A stretch of DNA of 6,606 nt from Treponema sp. (GTDB lineage: Bacteria > Spirochaetota > Spirochaetia > Treponematales > Breznakiellaceae), in NCBI GenBank assembly GCA_031263265.1, contig JAISGE010000123.1:1-6606 (forward strand). Direction: 5' to 3'. The notes beneath the pieces are model-generated. The model saw only the letters and a list, made by a program, of their open reading frames with translations. It was not told the DNA's origin and did not search any database. Positions 1 through 5,096 of this stretch are shown in pieces (positions within the stretch are counted from its first letter, which is position 1; every line of letters starts with the position of its first letter). Position numbers and translations under genes: made by a program.

Positions 1-156
1 CCAAACTCGAACAGACTCCTCCTGAAACAAAAATCACCTTATTCATTTTTTTATTTGTCCATCATTGGCACCTTTATTTCAAGTACTCTTTTTTGCTTGT
101 CTGTCTTTACTATTGGTCAAGTTTGGGCCATGAGAACCCCCGGGTATCCATATTAG

Positions 157-204
157 AAAAAACTTAAAAAAATTCAGTAAATTGATTGATTTATACTAAG
201 GCTT
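157..204 (+). promoter_or_regulatory. Putative promoter of the lipoprotein gene
   Basis: A TATACT hexamer at 192-197 matches a sigma-70 -10 box well. It is preceded by two A-tracts, six A at 157-162 and seven A at 166-172, spaced about one helical turn apart. This arrangement resembles an UP element or a bent segment. No convincing -35 hexamer lies 16-18 bases upstream; TTCAGT at 173-178 is too close. If this -10 is used, transcription would begin near 203-205, leaving only about a dozen bases before the GTG at 217. The rest of 1-156 is AT-rich with T-runs at 46-52 and 89-94, and I see no gene in it on either strand. Confidence 0.35.
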
Positions 205-216
205 GCGCGCACCAAG

Positions 217-2385
217 GTGTTCGCATGTATAGCGGTGCTTGCCTGTGGTTTGTTTCTGGCTGCTTGTGACAACGCCTCGTTGTTTTCTTTCGAGCCTGAG
301 AATCCCAATACGGATTCAGGTTCGGATTTACCGCTGGCAGCAGGTATGGGTCGGCTTTCGCTGAACCTGGGCCTGGGAGGAGACTCCACCGTACCAACCA
401 TCCATGCCGCGGCTCGAACCGTGTATCCTGCTTCAATGGATATTTCCCGGTATGAGCTGAGTGTTTCCCCAACGAGCGGAGGTGCTTCCTATAGCCCCGT
501 AACCATTAGCTCTGGTTCTACCGTTGACCTGGTTCCGGGGATGTACACCCTTACGGTTACGGCCTTTAAGGAATCTACGGCGATTGCCGAAGGCAGAAAG
601 ACCGCCGTGACCATAAGCGAGAGCCAGGAGACCGAGGTGAGTATCATCCTGGGGCCTAAGACCAATGCCGGAAACGGAACCTTCGCGTATGACCTTACCA
701 TCCCCTCGGGAATAGCCGATCCCACCTTGTACGTTACCACCCTTACCGGGGAGGCGGTAAGCGGCGGCACGATTTTCCTGAGTGCGGGGCAACAAAACAC
801 GGGCACCCTGACCCTTGCATCGGGGGTTTACAAAGCAAGGCTCGTGTTAACCCAGAGTTCCACGGTTGCCGGGTTCAACAGCGAAGCCGTGCATATCTAT
901 AGCGGGCTGACCAGCCTCCTTTCCCGGGAATTTATGGCTTTTGTGCCCCAGAAGGTAAGCGCCTTTGACCTGACCGGCTTGTTCCCTGCGCCGGTAATCG
1001 GGGTAGACCCGATTCTTACCTTTACCGCAGACCAGTACAGCGGGTTCATCCAATGGAAGGCCGGAGGGATAGAGCACAGCGGCCCCTTTGCGGGGAATAC
1101 GGTGTACACCGCAGAGATCACCCTAGAAGCGGACATCGCCTATACCTTTGAGGAGATAGGGGTGAATGTGTTTTCCCATAGCGGGATAAGCGGAACCAAC
1201 AGCGCGAACAGCGGGGTGCTTACGCTCGTTTTTGGGCCGACTGCGGCGGTGGGGGGCCTTTTGATAGACATTGGCTTTAACCACGGGGATATAGCCGTAT
1301 CCGGGAGTAACAGGGTAAACACCATCTACCGGGACGGTATGCCGAACAGCTTGACCCTGAGCGTGTCTGGGTATACCGATATGAGCTGGTACGTGGATGC
1401 GGGTATGACGGAGCTGACCGGGAATCCCTTGACCCTGGAAGCAGGGGACTATGGTATCGGTTCCCATATCGTGAACTTTAACGGGTACAAGAGCGGGGTG
1501 CCTTTCTCCCAGATGGTGCCTTTCACCGTGGCCAATGAGGACCAGCCTGTCACGGTGAAGAGGCCCAAATTCGTAGCGGTTGGGATAGATGAATCCGGCA
1601 ATGGGAAAATCGCCGTATCCGAAGACGGCGGGGACTGGACCGTACTACAGGAATCCCGGCCCAACCAAATTAGTGAAATAACCTATGGGAACGGCAGGTT
1701 TGTAACGGTTGGGGTCTTCGATGGGCAGGCATCATGGTCCGTAGACGGCGTGAACTGGAATATGGTTGACCTGCCCGGCTACTGGACGGCCGTAACCTAT
1801 AGGAACGGCAGGTTTGTAGCGGTTGCGCCCAACAGTTCTGTTATTGGGCGCAATGACCAGGTCGCGTGGTCCGAAGACGGCAAGAACTGGACAAGAGAAG
1901 ACCTGCCCTACTGCTTCTGGTCCATAACCTATGGGAATGACAGGTTTATCGCTGCTGGGAAAAGTGGGGTCGCATGGTCCGTAGACGGCATTAACTGGAC
2001 AATACTATCGGCCTTCCCAGCCAGCAACTACGGACGGAATGTAACTTACGAGAACGGCAGATTTTTTGTAATGGGGTGGGACAGTAGCACAACCGCATGG
2101 TCCGTAGATGGCATTAACTGGACAGCATCCATCAATTTCCCGATTCATTGGTTAGCCTATGGGAACGGCAGGTTTGTAGTCGTTGAGGACAAGAAGGCCA
2201 CATGGTCCGAAGACGGCATTAACTGGACGGCAGCAACCAATACCCCACAATTCAGCACCGGATTAGGAATAACCTATGGGAACGGCAGATTTGTAGCGGT
2301 TGGCTACAAGGAACCCTACTCGGCGGCCGTATGGTCTGAAGACGGCGATACCTGGGCGCCAATACCCACCCTTAGTGGCCTATGA
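217..2385 (+). CDS. Secreted lipoprotein with beta-sandwich modules and a seven-repeat C-terminal beta-propeller
   Basis: This is a predicted surface or periplasmic lipoprotein of 722 residues with no identified ligand. The N-terminus is a hydrophobic segment ending in a lipobox, L14-A-A-C17, so Cys17 should be lipidated and followed by Asp18. Residues about 66-148 and 150-247 look like beta-sandwich modules with Thr/Ser-rich strands. Residues 261-342 ('FTADQYSGFIQW' to 'SGVLTLVFG') resemble a repeat domain I recall from bacterial surface proteins, and 347-440 is another module ending 'VPFTV'. Residues 449-716 hold seven repeats centred on SxDGxxW, with Trp at 474, 514, 558, 594, 635, 670 and 713. 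Repeats 2-7 also carry a 'YGNGRF'-like strand. I infer a seven-bladed propeller. The motif is like an Asp-box shortened by one residue. The start is uncertain: GTG at 217 lacks a Shine-Dalgarno sequence and gives a signal peptide with no basic residues, whereas in-frame codons upstream encode L-R-L-A-R-T-K but have no ordinary start. Probably co-transcribed with the gene at 2638. Substrate binding and adhesion are both possible. Confidence 0.85.
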   Translation: MFACIAVLACGLFLAACDNASLFSFEPENPNTDSGSDLPLAAGMGRLSLNLGLGGDSTVPTIHAAARTVYPASMDISRYELSVSPTSGGASYSPVTISSGSTVDLVPGMYTLTVTAFKESTAIAEGRKTAVTISESQETEVSIILGPKTNAGNGTFAYDLTIPSGIADPTLYVTTLTGEAVSGGTIFLSAGQQNTGTLTLASGVYKARLVLTQSSTVAGFNSEAVHIYSGLTSLLSREFMAFVPQKVSAFDLTGLFPAPVIGVDPILTFTADQYSGFIQWKAGGIEHSGPFAGNTVYTAEITLEADIAYTFEEIGVNVFSHSGISGTNSANSGVLTLVFGPTAAVGGLLIDIGFNHGDIAVSGSNRVNTIYRDGMPNSLTLSVSGYTDMSWYVDAGMTELTGNPLTLEAGDYGIGSHIVNFNGYKSGVPFSQMVPFTVANEDQPVTVKRPKFVAVGIDESGNGKIAVSEDGGDWTVLQESRPNQISEITYGNGRFVTVGVFDGQASWSVDGVNWNMVDLPGYWTAVTYRNGRFVAVAPNSSVIGRNDQVAWSEDGKNWTREDLPYCFWSITYGNDRFIAAGKSGVAWSVDGINWTILSAFPASNYGRNVTYENGRFFVMGWDSSTTAWSVDGINWTASINFPIHWLAYGNGRFVVVEDKKATWSEDGINWTAATNTPQFSTGLGITYGNGRFVAVGYKEPYSAAVWSEDGDTWAPIPTLSGL
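1561..2364 (+). repeat. Seven degenerate coding repeats (propeller blades) of 105-132 bases
   Basis: Within the lipoprotein gene, two DNA blocks recur. One is of the form acctatgggaacggcaggtt (for example from 1681, 1795, 1921 and 2272). The other is of the form tggtccgtagacggcat, encoding the WSxDGxxW core. Spacing between the core Trp codons is 40, 44, 36, 41, 35 and 43 codons. Third-codon positions are largely kept inside the two blocks while the sequence between them differs strongly. This suggests fairly recent duplication or gene conversion combined with divergence of the connecting loops. The first repeat lacks the TYGNGR strand and begins 'KFVAVG'. Confidence 0.85.
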
Positions 2386-2627
2386 GGACTCTACTGGGTC
2401 GATGTAATCTACGTCGACGAAGAGTAAGGCTGGGCGGGGGCTCCCTGAATAGCTTGAGGAGTCCCACCTATAACAAAAGGCGCATGGCGCCAAATTCAGG
2501 GAGCGCGTACTCAGATATGAGCCGCTCCCACCCGGGCAAGAGGAATTCCCACCCAGGTGAGAGAAGTTCCCACCCAGGCAAGAGGAGCTCCCATTCGGGA
2601 GCTATAGAACCCCCTGCGAGGGGGTAA
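2382..2627 (+). CDS. Doubtful small basic ORF with heptapeptide repeats, between two genes
   Basis: An 81-codon frame starts with ATG overlapping the upstream stop as ATGA, a typical translational-coupling junction. It ends with TAA at 2625-2627, directly against the GGAGG of the next gene. The product would be very basic (an RRRR run near residue 11), rich in Ser, Gly and Pro. Its C-terminal half repeats a heptapeptide: SHPGKRN, SHPGERS, SHPGKRS, SHSGAIE. Between the first three DNA units most base changes are synonymous (CCG/CCA, GGC/GGT, AGG/AGA, AGT/AGC), with K-to-E and N-to-S exceptions. Against it: no Shine-Dalgarno sequence, no recognisable domain, low-complexity composition, and several strong stem-loops in the same DNA, which would by themselves explain the conservation. 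I do not recognise this protein. It may be only a structured intercistronic region that happens to be open. Confidence 0.22.
   Translation: MRTLLGRCNLRRRRVRLGGGSLNSLRSPTYNKRRMAPNSGSAYSDMSRSHPGKRNSHPGERSSHPGKRSSHSGAIEPPARG
2398..2418 (+). other. Stem-loop just after the lipoprotein stop codon
   Basis: GTCGATGTA (2398-2406) and TACGTCGAC (2410-2418) form a nine-pair stem around the loop ATC, with a single U-G wobble in RNA. It begins 13 bases after the lipoprotein stop. No T-run follows, so it does not look like an intrinsic terminator. It could protect the 3' end of the upstream message or form part of a larger structured element. Confidence 0.5.
2440..2504 (+). repeat. Perfect 11-bp inverted repeat enclosing an inner hairpin
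   Basis: GCTCCCTGAAT at 2440-2450 is exactly complementary to ATTCAGGGAGC at 2494-2504. The 43 enclosed bases contain a second hairpin, GGCGC (2479-2483) and GCGCC (2487-2491) around ATG. An RNA copy would fold as a long stem carrying an inner stem-loop. I see no transposase or target-site duplication, so a mobile-element origin is possible but not shown. Confidence 0.6.
2524..2607 (+). repeat. 21-base tandem repeat, three full copies and one diverged
   Basis: The units are 2524-2544, 2545-2565, 2566-2586 and 2587-2607. Each begins with a form of gttcccacccaggcaagagga, shown here in a blended version. Copies 1-3 differ from one another at a few positions. Copy 4 keeps only the first part (gctccca) and then becomes a hairpin arm. 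A further degenerate match, gaggagtcccacc, lies upstream at 2456-2468. The period is a multiple of three, so the repeat stays in frame in the small ORF at 2382-2627. Confidence 0.75.
2586..2603 (+). other. Perfect 7-bp stem-loop at the end of the tandem repeat
   Basis: AGCTCCC (2586-2592) pairs exactly with GGGAGCT (2597-2603) around the loop ATTC. It occupies the fourth, diverged 21-base repeat. No T-run follows, so it is not an intrinsic terminator. Confidence 0.5.
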
Positions 2628-2632
2628 GGAGG
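2610..2632 (+). promoter_or_regulatory. Hairpin abutting the Shine-Dalgarno sequence of the 222-residue protein
   Basis: CCCCCT (2610-2615) and AGGGGG (2619-2624) form a six-pair GC-rich stem with a three-base loop. It is followed at once by TAAGGAGG (2625-2632), whose GGAGG lies five bases before the ATG at 2638. The Shine-Dalgarno match is excellent and fixes the start of the next gene. The stem borders the ribosome site without including it, so it could affect translation or mark an RNA-processing boundary. That role is an inference. Confidence 0.55.
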
Positions 2633-2637
2633 ATACC

Positions 2638-3306
2638 ATGTCAGATTATGTGCCTTCCAAAGACACCACGTTCGACCCTTGGTTTGAAAATCTCAAGAAC
2701 TACGTGGTTGACAAAACCAGTTCCAAACCACCGGCCTGGACCCACATCCTGCCGGAATCGCTTACGAAACTCACCGGCGCCTACACCCTGTGGCACGGGG
2801 CCTACGCCAAAACCCTGGCCCCCCACACCAAGGTGGATACGGAAGCCAAAAACGACGCAAAAACCACGGCCATAGCCGTCATCCGGCCTTTCGTCAACCA
2901 GTACCTGCGCTTTATGCCGGTTACCAACGAAGACCGTACCGCTATGGGCATCCCCAACCACTCCGGGTCCCATACCCCGGTGCAGGTGCCCAAAACCAGC
3001 CCCCGGCTGCTCATCGACACCAGTACCCGCCGCCGGCTCATCATCCACTACCGGGACGAAAAGAGTGAACACCGGGGCAAGCCCGCGGGGGTGCACGGTA
3101 TTGAGGTGCGCTGGGCCATCCTGGACCACCCTGCGGTGGATGTTAAAGAGCTGGTCAACTCCTCCTTTGACACGAATCCGCCCCTAACGCTGGAGTTCGA
3201 GGAACACGAGCGAGGGAAACGGGTCTACCTCTGCGGGGTTTGGGAAATAGAGCGGGAAGGGGAAAAAGGCCCCTTTGGCGCGATTGAGGAAGCGATAATA
3301 CCCTAA
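2638..3306 (+). CDS. Uncharacterised 222-residue protein with helical N-terminus and fibronectin-like C-terminus
   Basis: The function is unknown. The ATG at 2638 is supported by GGAGG five bases upstream. The protein has no signal peptide or membrane segment. Residues 1-100 look mostly helical, with conserved-looking 'NDAKTTAIAVIRPFVNQYL' at about 72-90. A Pro/Thr-rich linker around 'MGIPNHSGSHTPVQVPKT' (103-120) leads to a beta-rich domain at about 123-222. There, 'GVHGIEVRWAILD' (151-163), 'SSFDTNPPLTLEF' (175-187) and 'RGKRVYLCGVWE' (192-203), ending 'EKGPFGAIEEAIIP', follow the strand pattern and closing motif of a fibronectin type III-like fold. From memory, proteins of this layout recur in Treponema and some other gut bacteria without assigned function; I cannot check this here. 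It follows the lipoprotein gene with no T-tract terminator between and is closed by its own terminator, so the two may form one transcription unit. Confidence 0.85.
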   Translation: MSDYVPSKDTTFDPWFENLKNYVVDKTSSKPPAWTHILPESLTKLTGAYTLWHGAYAKTLAPHTKVDTEAKNDAKTTAIAVIRPFVNQYLRFMPVTNEDRTAMGIPNHSGSHTPVQVPKTSPRLLIDTSTRRRLIIHYRDEKSEHRGKPAGVHGIEVRWAILDHPAVDVKELVNSSFDTNPPLTLEFEEHERGKRVYLCGVWEIEREGEKGPFGAIEEAIIP

Positions 3307-3335
3307 TAGGGAACCTTTAGCATGAGCGATAGCAG

Positions 3336-3371
3336 GCCGATTTCAAACAGGGTTTGAAACCGGCTTTTTTT
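3336..3371 (+). terminator. Rho-independent terminator after the 222-residue protein gene
   Basis: GCCGATTTCAAAC (3336-3348) and GTTTGAAACCGGC (3352-3364) form a 13-position stem with one A-C mismatch around the loop AGG. Seven T follow at 3365-3371. It lies 30 bases after the stop codon at 3304-3306. The other strand has no T-run after the stem, so it acts on plus-strand transcription only. Confidence 0.92.
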
Positions 3372-3462
3372 ATGGGTCCGGCGGGACTGTGCCCATAAAC
3401 CGGGGACTTATCAGCATCGGCCTCTCACTTATGGGTTTTTAATACCCCGGTACCCTGAGAGG
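3371..3462. repeat. Cluster of interleaved inverted repeats in the convergent gap
   Basis: Four exact pairings overlap here: TATGGG (3371-3376) with CCCATA (3392-3397); CCCATAA (3392-3398) with TTATGGG (3429-3435); ACCGGGG (3399-3405) with CCCCGGT (3445-3451); and CCTCTCA (3421-3427) with TGAGAGG (3456-3462). The last two are interleaved, as in an H-type pseudoknot. TATGGGT is also a direct repeat (3371-3377, 3430-3436). The segment lies between the plus-strand terminator and the 3' end of rnhA. On the minus strand the CCTCTCA/TGAGAGG stem follows the rnhA stop but has no T-run after it. Confidence 0.5.
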
Positions 3463-3490
3463 GAGCGTTACGTTAGACCACGGAAGCACG

Positions 3491-4003
3491 TTATAACGAA
3501 GCAATGGCCCTTTGGGTCATCCGGTCGCACCGTTCGTTAAATTCATTGCCTGAATGACCCTTAACCCATTTCCAGGTTAGAGAAAAATCCTCGGCCAGTT
3601 TATCTAAACGTTCCCACAGTTCTTTGTTCTTTACCGGTTTCTTTTCACTGGTTCTCCAACCGTTCTTCTTCCACGCATGGATCCAGACACTTATACCGTG
3701 GTGTACATACTGGGAATCGGTATAGACCGTTATCTGTTTCGTGTTTAGGTTTAAGGTTGACAATGCCTCAAGTGCGGCAATGGCTGCGCTCAATTCCATC
3801 CGGTTATTGGTGGTATTCTTTGCAGCTCCCCATTTTTCAGCAATGATGCTCGGCACCCCGGTCTTTCCCTCTCCAGAAACACCCCGAGCCGTGGATTTGA
3901 CTTCAACAATTACATAGGCCCAACCCCCAGGACCCGGATTACCAGAACAGCCCCCGTCAGTGTATATACTCAGTCCTTTGCTTGATAATGAGCGAATCCC
4001 CAT
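3491..4003 (-). CDS. rnhA: Ribonuclease HI
   Basis: RNase HI cuts the RNA strand of RNA-DNA hybrids, removing R-loops and replication primers in the cytoplasm. The 170-residue product shows the whole active site: Asp16 in 'YTDGGCSGNPGPGGWA', Glu70 in 'TNNRMEL', Asp96 in 'YTDSQYV', His150 in 'VKGHSG' and Asp160 in 'NERCD'. The basic handle segment is also present ('WIHAWKKNGWR', about 107-117). From Asp96 onward the spacing equals that of the E. coli enzyme, as I recall it. Between the first Asp and the Glu there are about 16 extra residues (around 35-60, rich in Gly, Ser and Lys), which explains the length above the usual 150-155. The start at 4003 gives six residues before the core; a G-rich stretch (GAGGGGG, 4014-4020) lies about 10 bases upstream. 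The gene stands alone, 145 bases downstream of sdaAA. Confidence 0.95.
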   Translation of the reverse strand: MGIRSLSSKGLSIYTDGGCSGNPGPGGWAYVIVEVKSTARGVSGEGKTGVPSIIAEKWGAAKNTTNNRMELSAAIAALEALSTLNLNTKQITVYTDSQYVHHGISVWIHAWKKNGWRTSEKKPVKNKELWERLDKLAEDFSLTWKWVKGHSGNEFNERCDRMTQRAIASL

Positions 4004-4040
4004 ATTTTTCCATTTCCCCCTCGCTTATATTTTATCTGGA

Positions 4041-4086
4041 CAAGCAACGCTTGTATCCTCAAAACTGAAGTTTTGAAATAACTTCA
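4041..4086. repeat. Palindromes upstream of rnhA
   Basis: CAAGC and GCTTG flank AAC at 4041-4053. CAAAACT (4060-4066) and AGTTTTG (4069-4075) form a near-perfect 16-base palindrome. TGAAGTT (4066-4072) and AACTTCA (4080-4086) form a third, overlapping pair. They lie 38-83 bases before the rnhA start on the minus strand, where a promoter or operator would sit. On that strand AAATATAAG just downstream is a weak -10-like stretch without a clear -35. The role is unknown. Confidence 0.35.
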
Positions 4087-4092
4087 CGGTAT

Positions 4093-4130
4093 AAAAAAGT
4101 GCCCTGTCTACAAACCCAAGGGGGGGCTTG
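4093..4130 (-). terminator. Possible weak terminator after sdaAA
   Basis: Reading the minus strand after the sdaAA stop, a C-rich stretch (the complement of the G run at 4120-4126) can pair partly with CAGGGC. Three bases later comes a run of six T (complement of 4093-4098). The stem is only four to five pairs with a long loop, so termination here is plausible but weakly supported. Confidence 0.25.
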
Positions 4131-4148
4131 AAAGTCCGTCAGGTATTT

Positions 4149-5078
4149 TCAGGTATCCAAACGCTCCAATACCTGCTTAAACGCTAAACCAGTGGGGGTT
4201 ATAGCCAAACCACCGGTGGAATTTTCCTTGAGCACACCCGGCAGGATATCCCCAATCTGTTTCATAGCCCACACTACTTCATCAAAAGGAATAATACTCT
4301 CAATGCTAGATAAAGTCAAATCCACCGCGGTAAGCACATTAGCCGCTACAAAGGCGTTCCGCTTAACACAGGGAACCTCTACCAGTCCAGCCACGGGATC
4401 ACAAACCAGGCCAAGAGAATTCTTGAGGGACAAGGCTGCTGCAGAAAAACATGCCTTCAAAGGCTGTTCTTCCAGATACGCCAGGGCACACGCTGCCATA
4501 GCTCCTGCAGCGCCACATTCCGCTTGACAGCCCCCTTCTGAACCAGCCAAAGTCGCACCCTGGGCAATGATTACCCCGGTGAGACTGGCCACTATAAAGG
4601 CATCCCGCAGCCGAGAATCGTAAGGAGCTTCCCGAATCTGAGCCATGTTGCAGGCACCTTCAGGCCCTGGATTCCCCCTGGTATCCCACCACGCCCAGAT
4701 GAGCCCCGGTACAATACCGCTGGAACCTGCGGTAGGAAAGGAAACCACCTTACCCCCACAGGCATTTACCTCATTGATAGCCAAGGAATAGGCCAGAGAC
4801 CGGGTGAACAGCTCATCCTGGATGAGCCGCCGGGCTGCTGAGGCAAACGCTACTGCCGCGCCTTTGGTAAGTCCGGATCGAGAGTGTTGGGGATGCTCAA
4901 GCCCTTTGATCAAGGCGTTCCGGGTAATCTCGATACGCCGGTCAATCTCAGGGAGGAGCCGCTCCTCAGACACGCCGGTCATGAAGGCTTCCCGCTTGAT
5001 TCCGTACTCCGGCGCAGGGATATGTTCAGCTTCCAGTATTGCCGCAAGCTCAGAAAAGGTATGAAACTTAAATTTCAT
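4149..5078 (-). CDS. sdaAA: L-serine dehydratase, iron-sulfur-dependent, alpha subunit
   Basis: This is the catalytic chain of the two-subunit L-serine ammonia-lyase, which converts L-serine to pyruvate and ammonia in the cytoplasm using a [4Fe-4S] cluster. The 309 residues contain 'NEVNACGGKVVSFPTAGSSG' (102-121), 'AGSEGGCQAECGAAGAMAA' (178-196) and 'SLGLVCDPVAGLVEVPCVKR' (221-240). The expected cluster ligands are Cys184, Cys226 and Cys237. Their spacing of 42 and 11 equals the Cys343/385/396 spacing I recall for the Legionella enzyme. After 'GSSGIVPG' there are about 16 more residues (near 130-147, 'WDTRGNPGPEGACNMAQ') than in the Bacillus alpha chain as I remember it, including an extra Cys143. 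The ATG at 5078 follows sdaAB by 18 bases, with GGAGG and GAGG sites in the gap, so the two subunits are co-translated. Confidence 0.95.
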   Translation of the reverse strand: MKFKFHTFSELAAILEAEHIPAPEYGIKREAFMTGVSEERLLPEIDRRIEITRNALIKGLEHPQHSRSGLTKGAAVAFASAARRLIQDELFTRSLAYSLAINEVNACGGKVVSFPTAGSSGIVPGLIWAWWDTRGNPGPEGACNMAQIREAPYDSRLRDAFIVASLTGVIIAQGATLAGSEGGCQAECGAAGAMAACALAYLEEQPLKACFSAAALSLKNSLGLVCDPVAGLVEVPCVKRNAFVAANVLTAVDLTLSSIESIIPFDEVVWAMKQIGDILPGVLKENSTGGLAITPTGLAFKQVLERLDT

Positions 5079-5096
5079 GGTACCTCAGTCCTCCTC

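Noticed and set aside
1..126. CCAAACT at 1-7 and AGTTTGG at 120-126 as ends of an element
   Set aside because: The match is only seven bases across more than 100, with no duplication or gene inside; chance is a sufficient explanation.
433..1664. Several minus-strand open frames opposite the lipoprotein gene
   Set aside because: They are antisense to a well-supported frame and none encodes a recognisable domain.
1561..2640. Diversity-generating retroelement or CRISPR-like array
   Set aside because: The repeats are coding blades of unequal length or a 21-base tandem array without spacers. No reverse transcriptase, template repeat or cas gene is present.
2648..3068. Two further plus-strand open frames (75 and 92 codons) inside the 222-residue gene
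   Set aside because: Their translations are Pro/Arg-rich and overlap the real frame; they are out-of-frame shadows.
2641..3129. 162-codon open frame on the minus strand opposite the 222-residue protein
   Set aside because: It lies wholly antisense to a gene with a strong ribosome site and terminator. The translation is low in recognisable motifs and fits a shadow caused by GC-rich third positions.
4120..4126. Seven-G tract as a phase-variation switch
   Set aside because: It is intergenic, short, and about 117 bases before rnhA, a housekeeping gene; nothing ties it to switching.
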